A stretch of 64,000 bases of DNA from Acidobacteriota bacterium (GCA_035471785.1 DATIPQ010000038.1:1-64000); one strand, 5' to 3'. Numbered from the stretch's first letter, positions 1-7,976 are shown. The notes: a model not told the origin generated them from the letters alone. A program made the numbers and translations.

Positions 1-5
1 GTGTT

Positions 6-317
6 ATGCCTGAACGTCTACAGCACCGCCCAGCAGCGAACGAGGCGGCCAAGTTGGTCAACCGCGTCTGCCAGGACTTGGACCTGACGCGCGGCGAACT
101 GGCCGAGCTGATGGGACTGAGCGGCGAGCGGACCATCTTCATGTGGATCGAGGGCAGGAACGCCTTGAAAGGCGCGAACCTCAAGCGGCTTCAGAACGCC
201 GCCAAGTCCATCGATGAGGGCTTTCCGGCCGATGCCGTCAAGCGCTTCTGTCTCGCTGACGACGGGAGTTTGGGCGAGATACGGACCTACCTCAATAGAC
301 TCCAGAAAAAGAGCTAG
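6..317 (+). CDS. Small helix-turn-helix protein
   Basis: A 103-residue protein. Residues about 13-70 read like an HTH DNA-binding fold, with a LTRGELAELMGLS segment followed by a recognition-helix-like stretch (TIFMWIEGRNALKG), as in XRE-type regulators. The rest is a charged C-terminal helix. The ATG lies 6 bases from the window edge, so an upstream start cannot be excluded. It is followed at once by the promoter and gene of an IS1-like transposase on the same strand, so it may be cargo or a regulator of that element, or simply its insertion context. No enzymatic domain is visible. The DNA-binding assignment comes from the sequence pattern only; its target is unknown. Confidence 0.55.
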   Translation: MPERLQHRPAANEAAKLVNRVCQDLDLTRGELAELMGLSGERTIFMWIEGRNALKGANLKRLQNAAKSIDEGFPADAVKRFCLADDGSLGEIRTYLNRLQKKS

Positions 318-333
318 AAAACACCCCGAACCC

Positions 334-362
334 TTGACGTACTGAATCGGATACAGTACAAT
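334..362 (+). promoter_or_regulatory. Sigma-70-type promoter for the transposase
   Basis: TTGACG at 334-339 and TACAAT at 357-362 are separated by exactly 17 bp, close to the bacterial housekeeping consensus. It lies just after the HTH gene and reads towards the transposase start at 501, leaving a leader of about 130 nt. Confidence 0.6.
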
Positions 363-395
363 TGGGGTATGGTTGTTTGAAGCAAGAAAAAGCAT

Positions 396-428
396 GGCCC
401 GCCGGGTGTTGGCGCACCGCAGCGGGCC
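396..428 (+). promoter_or_regulatory. Stable hairpin in the transposase leader
   Basis: GGCCCGC (396-402) pairs with GCGGGCC (422-428), and a second inner stem GGTG (405-408)/CACC (415-418) stacks inside it. There is no U-run, so it is not an ordinary terminator. It could limit translation from outside promoters, as found for other insertion sequences, or be part of an element end. Function is inferred. Confidence 0.4.
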
Positions 429-500
429 GGAATCAGCGCGATTGCTCACGCCGACATTGCACCCTTCATTGTGGGTCATCGCGCTCTTGGAGGTCAAGCG

Positions 501-1457
501 ATGACTCCCCCATGCCGCTACTGCGAATCGGATGAAACCCGAAAGTTCGGGAAGCGCTACGACGGTGGCCAGCGCTTCCAATGCAAGACGTGCAAACGCA
601 CCTGGAGCGAGCGTAAGTTCGACCACCCGGTCATTGGGCGGATCGACAAGGCCAAGGCCCTGCTCGCCGTCAACTGCCTGCTGGAGGGCTGCTCGGTGCG
701 CTCCACGGCCCGTCTTACCGGCGTCTCGAAGAAAAGCATTCTGCGGCTGCTCAACCGCGTCGCCGTCCGCTGCCGCGAAGTGATGGCCGAGAAGATGCGA
801 AACCTGGACCTGGCTCAGATCCAGGTCGATGAGCTTTGGAGCTTTATCCAAAAAAAGCAGAAGCGGCTTCGCCCCGGCGATCCCTTCGAGTACGGCGACT
901 GCTACACGTTCGTCGCCATCGATCCAGAGTCCAAAGTCATTCCCTGCTTTGCACTGGGCAAGCGGGATGAGCGCACCACGTTCCGCTTCATCGGCAAGCT
1001 GGCCGACACGCTGGGCCGGAAGACGCGGCCCCAGCTTTCCTCTGACGGCTTCGAGCCCTACATCAGGACCGTGGCCGATGTGTTCGGGAACGGAATCGAC
1101 TATGCGCAACTGATGAAGATGTACCATGGCAAGACGGATGAGGGCCGGGAGCATTACTCCCCCAGCGGGCTTATAGCCAGCCTCAAGCGCGTGATCTTCG
1201 GGAATCCCGACCGGGGAATGATCTGCACTTCGCATGTGGAACGGTCGAATCTGACTTTCAGGATGTCGATGCGGCGGTTTACGCGGTTGACTAATGGCTT
1301 CTCGAAGAAGTTCTCGAATCTGCGGGACGCGGTGAGCCTCCACGTCGCCGCCTACAACTTCACCCGCGTTCATCAGACTCTTGGCGTGACTCAGGCGATG
1401 GAAGCAGGGATCGTAGACTCGCTGTGGGGTGTCGAGGACTTGCTGGGATTAGGTTAA
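501..1457 (+). CDS. IS1-family-like transposase (single ORF)
   Basis: A 318-residue DDE transposase resembling IS1, with the zinc-finger (InsA-like) and catalytic (InsB-like) parts in one uninterrupted frame. An N-terminal zinc ribbon has CxxC pairs at C5/C8 and C28/C31. An HTH-like stretch follows at about 60-90. Acidic residues fitting the DDE triad are D110 (VDELWS), D182 (SSDGF) and E247 (HVERSN), the last followed by the basic R-rich segment typical of IS1. The start at 501 is chosen because GGAGGT (489-494) lies 6 nt upstream; an in-frame ATG at 471 lacks such a site. I could not find terminal inverted repeats or target duplications. The stop overlaps the stop of the next, convergent gene by 4 bases, so a recent mobile insertion is not evident. 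Confidence 0.8.
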   Translation: MTPPCRYCESDETRKFGKRYDGGQRFQCKTCKRTWSERKFDHPVIGRIDKAKALLAVNCLLEGCSVRSTARLTGVSKKSILRLLNRVAVRCREVMAEKMRNLDLAQIQVDELWSFIQKKQKRLRPGDPFEYGDCYTFVAIDPESKVIPCFALGKRDERTTFRFIGKLADTLGRKTRPQLSSDGFEPYIRTVADVFGNGIDYAQLMKMYHGKTDEGREHYSPSGLIASLKRVIFGNPDRGMICTSHVERSNLTFRMSMRRFTRLTNGFSKKFSNLRDAVSLHVAAYNFTRVHQTLGVTQAMEAGIVDSLWGVEDLLGLG

Positions 1458-2104
1458 GCGTTTGGTTGTTGTGCGCTCACGCGGTCAATGAATTCCTTGA
1501 TGTTGTCTAGCCTCTCGGCAATGAAGCTTCGCCACTTGCCGTGGCGCCTGTCGATGCCGGGCAACCGCTTGTCGTCAAAGTCGCCTACGATCTCGAAACG
1601 CCTTGCTGCCACGCGGTTCAAGGCCAGCATGCGGGGAAACACTTCCTGCCACCACCATTCATTGAGATCATCGTAGTACTGCTGCACCCATTGCTTCAGA
1701 GCCTCTGGATCATCGGAAGCAACGTCGCAGGGCCTGTTTTGAATATCGACGCCGACTTTAACGAGGTCGAACAACTCTTCAATCGTGTCCTGCCGCTTCT
1801 GCTCAAAGGCTGCCAGTTTTGACTGCTGCTCGCCGTACAGCTTCCCCGGCACGAAGAACAAACAAACGAGCGCAATCACTATCGTTGGTAGGAGCGTGCC
1901 GATGACCACAATCTGCACGAACCTCAGCCAGTCGAACTCGCCACCTTCCGCATAGGCTGCTGCTCCAACTGCACCGCCCGCAGCAGTCGCGACCGCGATG
2001 ATCTTCAACAGCCACTTCTCACCCATCATGAATCTCCAAGACTCTCGCCACGCCTGTCTGACCACGAGGAGATAGAATGCTGCCGCTTGCCGGAAGTCCG
2101 CCAT
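1454..2104 (-). CDS. Two-TM membrane protein of unknown function
   Basis: I do not recognise a family. From the ATG at 2104 the product has 216 residues: a short N-terminal region, two hydrophobic helices (about residues 33-51 and 62-87), then a cytoplasmic-looking helical domain rich in charged residues and tryptophan. The reading frame stays open upstream to 2344, but those 80 residues look non-coding and overlap a plausible gene fragment on the other strand, so I prefer the internal start; no strong ribosome-binding site decides this. It lies tail-to-tail with the transposase. A 2TM-plus-helical-domain layout is seen in several accessory-island proteins, but nothing here allows a role to be named. 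Confidence 0.45.
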   Translation of the reverse strand: MADFRQAAAFYLLVVRQAWRESWRFMMGEKWLLKIIAVATAAGGAVGAAAYAEGGEFDWLRFVQIVVIGTLLPTIVIALVCLFFVPGKLYGEQQSKLAAFEQKRQDTIEELFDLVKVGVDIQNRPCDVASDDPEALKQWVQQYYDDLNEWWWQEVFPRMLALNRVAARRFEIVGDFDDKRLPGIDRRHGKWRSFIAERLDNIKEFIDRVSAQQPNA

Positions 2105-2164
2105 TTGGGAGATTCTAGGCTGAGCGGCCAGCAGCCGCAATATCCCTTGCCGTATAATCGAACC

Positions 2165-2447
2165 ATGAGCATCAAATCTCTCCAAGGCAAAGTCGTCGGC
2201 TCGGCATTCGAAGCCTTCCAGGGTAAGAATCTTTGCTTCGAACTGGGGTTTCGATACCCAGTTGTTTGACGACTCCGTCAAACTCAGGTTTCTGTACGAC
2301 GGGGCTGGATGCGCCCACTTGGATTTCGCGCTAGACGACTTCACGAATACCAGGGGCGATCTTTACCCCACCGTGAGCCATCACATCATCCGACTGATCG
2401 AAGAGAGACTAAGGCACGTCAAGGCTCGCGTGGCCCAACTTCGCTGA
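2165..2447 (+). pseudogene. Possible frameshifted small gene
   Basis: A TATAAT box (2153-2158) stands just before an ATG at 2165. That frame reads about 30 plausible residues (starting MSIKSLQGKVVG) and stops near 2269. The +1 frame then continues without a stop from the same spot and reads about 60 protein-like residues (FDDSVKLRFLYDGAGC and onwards, ending RVAQLR) to 2447. Joined, they would make one protein of roughly 93 residues broken by a single-base indel near 2245-2260. No homologue is recognised, so the alternative is that neither frame is coding. Confidence 0.25.
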
Positions 2448-2539
2448 ACCGTCCGACCCCCCATCAACACAAAGTCCACCACTACCGACCTAGGATGGTG
2501 CACGTTTCCAACGGCTTGCTGCCTCGTAGCGTTGAGGGG

Positions 2540-2565
2540 ATCGCCGCAAGGATGCGCCTCCCACC
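2540..2565 (+). repeat. 26-bp dispersed repeat, copy 1
   Basis: The sequence begins ATCGCCGCAAGG and ends GCGCCTCCCACC. It is identical over all 26 bases to the copy at 26201-26226 and to the reverse-strand copy at 26330-26355, and differs at 3 positions from 36825-36850. It is intergenic. Confidence 0.8.
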
Positions 2566-2662
2566 ATTCCGGGAGCGCTTCCGGCTAGTTCTTCGCGTAT
2601 AAAGTCTGGGCCATGCTGCATCCTAACTGAATTCAGATTGGCCTCGGGGTTGCTACCTGCCT

Positions 2663-2690
2663 GCCCTCCGAAGCCTCGGCGAAGGAGGGG
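2663..2690 (+). repeat. 28-bp palindromic repeat, copy 1
   Basis: GCCCTCC, a 14-base centre (GAAGCCTCGGCGAA), then GGAGGGG: a potential 6-7 bp stem. The same layout with a related centre recurs at 40125-40152 and 43017-43044. Confidence 0.6.
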
Positions 2691-2739
2691 GCTGACAGAT
2701 TGCACCCCTTCGGGGTTCTTTCGACTTTGAGGCGCTGCA

Positions 2740-3561
2740 CTAGTTGGGGGCGGCGGGGCGGACGGTGGGCATGGCGCCGCGGATGCTGCCAGTGCGGAAG
2801 CGGAGTTCTTGGCGCTGCAAGGCCCTCGGAATCTCCTCGGGCGTTAGGCGGCACAGGTCTTGGCCGAGGAGGACGCAGGTTCCGACCTCGTCGCTGGGGA
2901 GGGCTTCGATGATTCTGCGGGCCGCGTCCATCGCCAAGCGCCAGTTTCTTGCCAGCTCCGCGGCATCCGGAGGAGGGCCGGCGAAGGCCAACTCCGCCAG
3001 TTCCTCGGGAGCGAACCGGGACATTCTTTGGGCGTGTTCCAGAATGGACGAGGGGCAGAAGCCTGGGTCTTTGCCGCAGGCGGCCCAGGCCAGGTATCCC
3101 AAGGGCTGCAGAGCGCGGTCGCATTGGAGGACATCGACCCAGTCGCGCACCTCGCGGCGGCCGACCAAGGCCAACAGCTTGTTGGTGGCGAGGTCGAATG
3201 GATGGAGGGCAAGCCCAAGCAGGGGATGCTCAACCAGGGGGAAAAAGCGGTAAGCGCTGTCCCGCGCCCACTCCACGCGCACGCTCTCATCGCCTTTCTT
3301 GACTTCGGCTTCAACCAATCCGGGCCGATGGCGCAAGGCGCGAACTGCATAGTCCGACTTTTCAAGACGGGTCTTGTCGGCTTCCCAGGAAGCATCGACC
3401 GCTTCCTCGGTGTCGTGAAAGAGGTCGATATCCTGGGAAAGACGAGAGCTTCCCAACAACTCGCTTAGCGCAACGCCGCCCGTCACGTAGCTCTCTCCGG
3501 AGCTGATGCGATGCTGGGCTAAGAGCTGGCAGACGGCTCGCTGGATTTGGCTGAGAGCCAT
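2740..3561 (-). CDS. AbiEii/AbiGii-like nucleotidyltransferase
   Basis: A 273-residue protein of the nucleotidyltransferase superfamily grouped with AbiEii/AbiGii toxins. The signature is visible near the N-terminus: a GG pair at G28-G29 followed by S42-x-D44-x-D46 (SQDIDLF), the arrangement that binds metal and nucleotide in this fold. The C-terminal half is helical. In characterised type IV toxin-antitoxin and abortive-infection pairs such proteins act on RNA or tRNA 3' ends; that activity is inferred here. The gene overlaps by 43 bases the end of a small upstream gene on the same strand, so the two are probably cotranscribed and translationally coupled. A standard AbiEi antitoxin is not recognisable. 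The surrounding minisatellite and VapBC pair support an accessory island. Confidence 0.7.
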   Translation of the reverse strand: MALSQIQRAVCQLLAQHRISSGESYVTGGVALSELLGSSRLSQDIDLFHDTEEAVDASWEADKTRLEKSDYAVRALRHRPGLVEAEVKKGDESVRVEWARDSAYRFFPLVEHPLLGLALHPFDLATNKLLALVGRREVRDWVDVLQCDRALQPLGYLAWAACGKDPGFCPSSILEHAQRMSRFAPEELAELAFAGPPPDAAELARNWRLAMDAARRIIEALPSDEVGTCVLLGQDLCRLTPEEIPRALQRQELRFRTGSIRGAMPTVRPAAPN

Positions 3562-3734
3562 TGTCGAATCCTTCCCGCACGCACAAACGCCTCCCGGTCT
3601 CCATGCTTTTCGATGTAGCGCAGAGTCCGCAGCGCCGATTCGCGGGTCTCCGGGTAAAAGTCAGGCCGCAAGAACCATAGGCAGCGCGTCCTGTATTCGT
3701 CCACGAGAGCGCGCAGTTCGTCATCCATAGCCAT
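3519..3734 (-). CDS. Small partner of the nucleotidyltransferase gene
   Basis: A 71-residue, mostly helical, charged protein (starting MAMDDELRALVDEYRTR) directly upstream of and overlapping the AbiEii-like gene by 43 bases. Its position and size fit a companion or antitoxin-like role, but the sequence does not match the winged-helix AbiEi antitoxin pattern and I recognise no family. Long gene overlap on the same strand suggests the two proteins are made together. A dedicated antitoxin is the natural hypothesis; a structural companion of unknown purpose is equally open. Confidence 0.5.
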   Translation of the reverse strand: MAMDDELRALVDEYRTRCLWFLRPDFYPETRESALRTLRYIEKHGDREAFVRAGRIRQWLSAKSSEPSASS

Positions 3735-3836
3735 CAGAGTATAACGGCCCCGCAGATGAGACGGAGAGAATACTAGTGCTGCCGGTCATAAATTCTGAGC
3801 CAGGGCCCCTCCGCTTCTTGTCCCTTGAAAGGGACA

Positions 3837-4022
3837 GATTCGCCAGCCCAGCGACTGTGTTAGAAGTCAAGTCCGGGCCCGCTGAAGGCGAGCGATTCGC
3901 CAGCCCAGCGACTGTGCTAAAAGTCAAGTCCGGGCCCGCTGAAGGCGAGCGATTCGCCAGCTCAGCGACTGTGTTAGAAGTCAAGTCCGGGCTCGCTGAA
4001 GGCGAGCGATTCGCCAGCCCAG
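3837..4022. repeat. 57-bp tandem minisatellite, about 3.3 copies
   Basis: Units start at 3837, 3894, 3951 and 4008 (each GATTCGCCAGC), spaced exactly 57 bp. The first three are complete and differ at only a few positions; the fourth breaks off after about 15 bases. The unit contains a GGGCCC core and ends in GAAGGCGAGC. There are no spacers between units, so this is not a CRISPR array. Confidence 0.9.
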
Positions 4023-4151
4023 GGTCAGCCCCGGCGAGCGCAAGCGAGACGGCGGCGCCACCCTGGGTTTAGGACAGCCAAGGGACGAACGCTGAAAGCG
4101 TGGAATAACGCAACAGGGTGGCTCGCTCTGACGCACTGCACTAGGGATCAG

Positions 4152-4180
4152 TGAGCCGATTAGTTGGACTCATCGGCTCA
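4152..4180. repeat. Perfect 9-bp inverted repeat
   Basis: TGAGCCGAT (4152-4160) and ATCGGCTCA (4172-4180) form a 9-bp stem with an 11-nt loop. Neither strand has a following U-run, so a simple intrinsic terminator is unlikely. Confidence 0.5.
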
Positions 4181-4228
4181 GAATTTGGGCGTATGTAAGG
4201 CGATTATCGCTTGTAGCGCACAATTTCG

Positions 4229-4681
4229 TTAGGACTTGGCTGCTGCTATGACGAAGAGGGCGTTGTCGGTCTCCGTGTCCCTCGGCACGAGGGTGCGCAG
4301 GCCGCTGTCCAGGGTCACAAGCCGGCCCTTGTTGCGAAGGGCGAGTGCTAGAAGGTGTGCATCGGTGACCTGCCGGTAGCCCTGTATCCGGCTGGTATCG
4401 AAGTCAGGGGAATCCTCCGTCAGGTTGATGTCATCTGTCCAAAAACGGTGTCCCGGAAGCCTGGCCATCTGGCGCAAAAGAGCGATCGCCTCGCGCGGCG
4501 TCTTGGCCTCACCGAGGACTCGCCGGTTAGACGATACCCGAACGAAACCGCTTTGAGTTACAGGACAAGTGGCCCAACCGCTCGAATGGTGGCGGCGAAA
4601 CCAGTCCAGGGCCAGAGCGTGATGAATGTGGTTGGGCCAAGCCAGCGCGATCAGCAAGTTCACATCCAAGAGTGATATCAA
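4229..4681 (-). CDS. vapC: PIN-domain toxin, VapC-like
   Basis: A 150-residue PIN-domain protein. Acidic residues expected to hold the catalytic metal are D6 (LLDVN), D107 (VTDAHLLALA) and D125 (TLDSGL); the spacing and length fit VapC ribonucleases of type II toxin-antitoxin systems, which cut tRNA or rRNA. The position where many family members have a conserved Glu reads TQSGFVRV, as in some subfamilies. The start is a TTG at 4681 that overlaps the TGA stop of the antitoxin gene by 4 bases, a coupling typical of these pairs. Which RNA it cuts cannot be told from the sequence. Confidence 0.8.
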   Translation of the reverse strand: MISLLDVNLLIALAWPNHIHHALALDWFRRHHSSGWATCPVTQSGFVRVSSNRRVLGEAKTPREAIALLRQMARLPGHRFWTDDINLTEDSPDFDTSRIQGYRQVTDAHLLALALRNKGRLVTLDSGLRTLVPRDTETDNALFVIAAAKS

Positions 4682-4917
4682 CTGTCCGGCTCCTCGGCCT
4701 TTCGAACCATCTCGGGAGTTATGGGAGAGGCGCCTGAGGACACAGAGAACACGGGAAAGCCCTCCTCATGGTCCATGGCGGAAGAGGATGGCGCTAAGCC
4801 ACGCCGCGCCAACTCGCTGATGACTTCCCCAAGGGAGCGTTCTTCCGACTTGGCCAAGCTGCGGGCCGCCTCCAATATGTCGTCGTCAATCCGCAAGGTT
4901 GTTCTCATCGCCGGCAT
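4678..4917 (-). CDS. vapB: Ribbon-helix-helix antitoxin, VapB-like
   Basis: A 79-residue protein. The N-terminus (MRTTLRIDDDILEAARSLA) is a ribbon-helix-helix DNA-binding module: a beta strand of alternating Thr/Leu/Arg/Asp followed by two helices. The acidic C-terminal half would wrap the PIN toxin. The gene precedes the toxin gene and overlaps it by 4 bases. An internal ATG at 4908 gives a more usual MRTT start; no clear ribosome-binding site separates it from the ATG at 4917. By analogy with known VapBC pairs the complex probably represses its own promoter. Confidence 0.75.
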   Translation of the reverse strand: MPAMRTTLRIDDDILEAARSLAKSEERSLGEVISELARRGLAPSSSAMDHEEGFPVFSVSSGASPITPEMVRKAEEPDS

Positions 4918-4967
4918 TATCGCATCACAGCATCACGATGTCAACGCCGCCGCGCTCGTTCGCCGGG

Positions 4968-7622
4968 TCACTCCGAGCGGAGGGCTTGGGTGGGATTGAT
5001 TCTTGTGGCCCGCAGGGCGGGGAGGGTCATGGCCAGGAGGGCGGTGAGGGTCAGCAGGGCGAAAGAGGCGGCGAGGACGCGCCAGTCCCAGGGGTCGAGT
5101 TCGAAGAGGAAGCGGGAGATGCCTTGGGAAAGGTAGAGCGAAGTGGCCACACCCAGCAGGAGGCCGCACACCACCGGGATGATTCCCTGCCCTACGATCA
5201 GGCGCAGGACGTCGGGGCGCTTGGCGCCTAAGGCCATGCGGATGCCGATTTCGGCCGTGCGGGTACGCGTCATGTAGGAGATGACGGCGTAGAGTCCCAC
5301 CACCGCCACCAGCAGGGCGGCCAGGCCGAAGGCCACGAACTGAGGAGCGGTGCGGCGGTAGACGGTGGTGCGTCCGTAGATGAGGCGCTGCATGCTCATG
5401 GTCTCGTGAAGGGCCAGGTTGGGGTCCATGTCGAAGAGCAGGTCGCGCAGGGGTTCGATGTAGTCGTCGGGCCGCCCCGAGACGCGCAGGGCCACGCTCA
5501 TCGAGGACGGGTCGTGCTGGGCCAGGGGGATGTACATTCCCTGCGGAAAGGCGTTGACGTCGGTGTCCATCCACATGTGCGGGGCCACGCCGATGACCGT
5601 CATCCAGGGAGCCTCGGAATCGGGGCCTCCCAGCCGGATGCGGCGTCCCAGCACGGGTCCCTCGGCAAAGTACCGGCGCACGAAGTCTTCGTTGACGATG
5701 ACGACCGGTTCCGAATCGGCATTGTCGGCCGGGCTGAAGCCGCGTCCCCGCAGCAGGCTCTTTTCGAAGGCGGCGAAGAACTCGGGAGTCACGATGTCGC
5801 GATAGCCGAGAGGATAGCGGTCGGACGGGTAGCTCTCTCCCTCGATGGCAAAGCGCGTCCCTCCTCCCCGCCTGATCATGGGCAATTGGGTGGCCAGCGC
5901 CGCTTCGCGTACGCCGGGGAGAGTCCTGGCGCGGCGCTGCAGTGCGTCCCAGAAGCGCAAGCGGTCCTCCCTCTCGGGATAGCTGTTTCGGTCCAGCGAA
6001 ACCCGGGCCGTGAAGACGTCGTCGATGGCGAATCCGTAGTCGACGGTGTAGAGGTTGAGGGCGCTCTGCACCATCAGTGCGGCGATAAAGAGCAAGGCTC
6101 CTCCCAGGCCGATCTGCAGGGCCAGGAATCCGCTGCCCAGGCGGCTGAAGCGGCCTCCCGTGTGGCCGCGTGATCGTTGGCGCAGCAGCTTCTCCAGATT
6201 CATGCGCCGAAGCTGCAGGACGGGGAAGGCTCCGGCCAGCCCGCAGGCAGCGAGAACCGAAGCCAGCACCACCACCCAGGCCAAGCGGTCCATCTTGAAG
6301 ATCCACCAGATGTAGCCATCGGGCCACTGGGCCTGGTACCAGCCCAATCCCCACCAGGCCAAGACAGCGCCCAGAGCGCCTCCCAACACCGCCAGCACGG
6401 CGCTTTCGGCCAGAAACTGACGGAGGATGCGTCCGCGTCCCGCTCCCAGAGCCCGGCGCAGGCCCAGCTCGCGCAGCCGCGAGTAGCCCCGCAGCAGCAG
6501 CAGGTTGGAGACATTGGCCAAAGCCACCAGCAGAATCAGTCCTCCCGCCCAGGTGGTGAGGCGCATCTGGGTGATCATGGTGGCCGAACGGTAGGCGTGG
6601 GCAAAGGGGCGGACGCGCAGTTCGTATCCCTGGTGGCTCTCGGGACGGGCATTTCGCAGACTCTCAGCCAGCGCGTCCAGTTGGGCTTGGACCGCCGACA
6701 AGCCGGCCCCTTCCGAAAGGCGGCCCAGCCCGTCTACGCCCATGCCGGCTGAGGGGGAGGAGTGGTCCGCGAGGGGCAGGGGCAGCCAGAGTTGCATCCC
6801 GATCCAGGGGAAGCTGAAGTGGCGGGGCATGACCCCCACGATCTCCACCGGGGCGCCGTCGACGGTGACCGTCTCGCCCACGATGTCCCGCCGCGATTGG
6901 AAGCGGCTGCTCCAAAGCCCGTATCCCAGCACCGCCACCGAGGGCGCCGAGGCCTGGTGGTCGTGCTCCAGCAAAGCCCGCCCCAACATCGGGGACGCCT
7001 CCAGCAGGGGGAAGAGCGAGGCGGTGGCGTAGAGCGCCTCCACCTGCTGAGGCGGACGTCCGGGGCTGGCCAGGTTGACTTGGTCGCTGCAGTAAGCGGC
7101 CAGGTCCTCGAGGGTGGACGCGGCGCGGCGGATTTCCCAGAAGTCGGCCAGGCCCAGGTCCATATGAGGACGTCCCTGAGAAGGAAGGGCGGCCGAGACG
7201 TGAACGGCGCGCTGGGGCTCAGAGACAGGGAGTCCCCGGCCGAACGACCCGTAGTAAACGCCGAAGGCATAAGTGGCCACACCCACCCCTGCTCCCAGGG
7301 CCAACACCGCCACCAGCGAATGGCGCCAATGGCGCAGGGCCAGCCGCACTCCCAGGCGCAGGTCCGAGGTCAGATCGCGCAGGTAGATCGCGGGGCGGCC
7401 CTTGAGTGGCGCGCCGGGGGGCCGCCGGCCCGTCCGCAGGTGGTGGATCCAGGTCTTGAAGAGGTCCTTGGCCAGCGTCCCCCAGACCCTGTGCCTTTTT
7501 CGGCCCAGGCGCTCCTTGAAAAGCTCGGTCATGGGGTCGCCGTAGGACTCCCGCAAGGCGGAAGGATAGAGCCGAAGCAGAACGCGGAAGAGCTTTTCCG
7601 ACAGCGGACGCCGGTCTTTCAT
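4968..7622 (-). CDS. MacB/FtsX-like ABC permease, orphan duplicated type
   Basis: An 884-residue permease with two FtsX-type halves. The N-terminal region (residues 1-90) carries the FRVLLRLYPSALRESYG segment typical of the acidobacterial duplicated orphan permeases. Each half then has one TM helix, a large periplasmic MacB-like domain and three further TM helices, the last group ending in EIGIRMALGA and a final helix. No ATPase gene is nearby, which is normal for this family; the transported substrate is unknown. The start is 1 nt after the stop of the PadR gene, with a purine-rich site (GGGGGA) inside the end of padR, so the two are coupled. PadR is therefore the likely regulator. Confidence 0.85.
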   Translation of the reverse strand: MKDRRPLSEKLFRVLLRLYPSALRESYGDPMTELFKERLGRKRHRVWGTLAKDLFKTWIHHLRTGRRPPGAPLKGRPAIYLRDLTSDLRLGVRLALRHWRHSLVAVLALGAGVGVATYAFGVYYGSFGRGLPVSEPQRAVHVSAALPSQGRPHMDLGLADFWEIRRAASTLEDLAAYCSDQVNLASPGRPPQQVEALYATASLFPLLEASPMLGRALLEHDHQASAPSVAVLGYGLWSSRFQSRRDIVGETVTVDGAPVEIVGVMPRHFSFPWIGMQLWLPLPLADHSSPSAGMGVDGLGRLSEGAGLSAVQAQLDALAESLRNARPESHQGYELRVRPFAHAYRSATMITQMRLTTWAGGLILLVALANVSNLLLLRGYSRLRELGLRRALGAGRGRILRQFLAESAVLAVLGGALGAVLAWWGLGWYQAQWPDGYIWWIFKMDRLAWVVVLASVLAACGLAGAFPVLQLRRMNLEKLLRQRSRGHTGGRFSRLGSGFLALQIGLGGALLFIAALMVQSALNLYTVDYGFAIDDVFTARVSLDRNSYPEREDRLRFWDALQRRARTLPGVREAALATQLPMIRRGGGTRFAIEGESYPSDRYPLGYRDIVTPEFFAAFEKSLLRGRGFSPADNADSEPVVIVNEDFVRRYFAEGPVLGRRIRLGGPDSEAPWMTVIGVAPHMWMDTDVNAFPQGMYIPLAQHDPSSMSVALRVSGRPDDYIEPLRDLLFDMDPNLALHETMSMQRLIYGRTTVYRRTAPQFVAFGLAALLVAVVGLYAVISYMTRTRTAEIGIRMALGAKRPDVLRLIVGQGIIPVVCGLLLGVATSLYLSQGISRFLFELDPWDWRVLAASFALLTLTALLAMTLPALRATRINPTQALRSE

Positions 7623-7623
7623 A

Positions 7624-7959
7624 TCAGGACGACTCCCCCGCTGCCTTCTTGGCCCGGGCTTCGGCCAAAATGCGCGATTGCAGGCTCACCTCGGCTTGCA
7701 GAGCCGCCCGTCCCGCCGCGCTGAGCTGGTAATAACGCCGCCGGGGATCGGCGCCCCCGCAGCCCCCGGCCTCGGCTTCCTCGATCAGCCCTTCCTCGGC
7801 CAGGCGCTTGATGGAGCCGTAAAGAAGTCCGGGCCCCAGCACGATCTCACCGTCCGTGAAACGCTCGACCTCGGCCGCTATCCCCAATCCATGACGTCCG
7901 CGGTCGGACAAAGCCAGCAGGATGTAGTAGTTCGTCCTGGTCAGGTTGTGAGTGGCCAT
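7624..7959 (-). CDS. PadR-family transcriptional regulator
   Basis: A 111-residue PadR-type winged-helix protein. The N-terminal winged helix includes YYILLALSDRGRHGLGIA and the family motif GPGLLYGSIKRLAEEGLIEE; the C-terminus is a short dimerisation helix. PadR proteins usually repress adjacent transporter genes and release DNA on binding a small molecule. The downstream permease starts 1 nt beyond its stop. Two abutting 15-bp dyad repeats lie upstream at 7977-8006, a good candidate operator, so autoregulation of the padR-permease operon is likely. The inducing signal cannot be predicted. Confidence 0.85.
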   Translation of the reverse strand: MATHNLTRTNYYILLALSDRGRHGLGIAAEVERFTDGEIVLGPGLLYGSIKRLAEEGLIEEAEAGGCGGADPRRRYYQLSAAGRAALQAEVSLQSRILAEARAKKAAGESS

Positions 7960-7976
7960 ACAAGCATTCCCTTTAC

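Larger units (their letters stand above)
3735..4228. other. Gene-free stretch between two toxin-like modules
   Basis: These 494 bases hold a 57-bp tandem repeat (3837-4022) and a perfect 9-bp hairpin (4152-4180). Both strands stay open across the repeat only because 57 is divisible by three; I see no credible gene. Confidence 0.6.

Noticed and set aside
18-1373. A 451-codon minus-strand open frame over the HTH and transposase genes
   Set aside because: It mirrors two well-supported plus-strand genes with promoter, ribosome-binding site and catalytic residues. The translated text has no recognisable domain; long antisense frames are common in GC-rich DNA.
3837-4022. Possible CRISPR array
   Set aside because: Units of 57 bp directly abut with no unique spacers, and no cas genes are in the window.
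3721-4072. Repeat proteins encoded on either strand across the minisatellite
   Set aside because: Both frames stay open only because the unit is a multiple of three; there is no ribosome-binding site and the flanking residues are not protein-like.
4152-4180. Intrinsic terminator downstream of the VapBC-like pair
   Set aside because: The 9-bp stem is perfect, but the strand that would be transcribed has no U-run after it.
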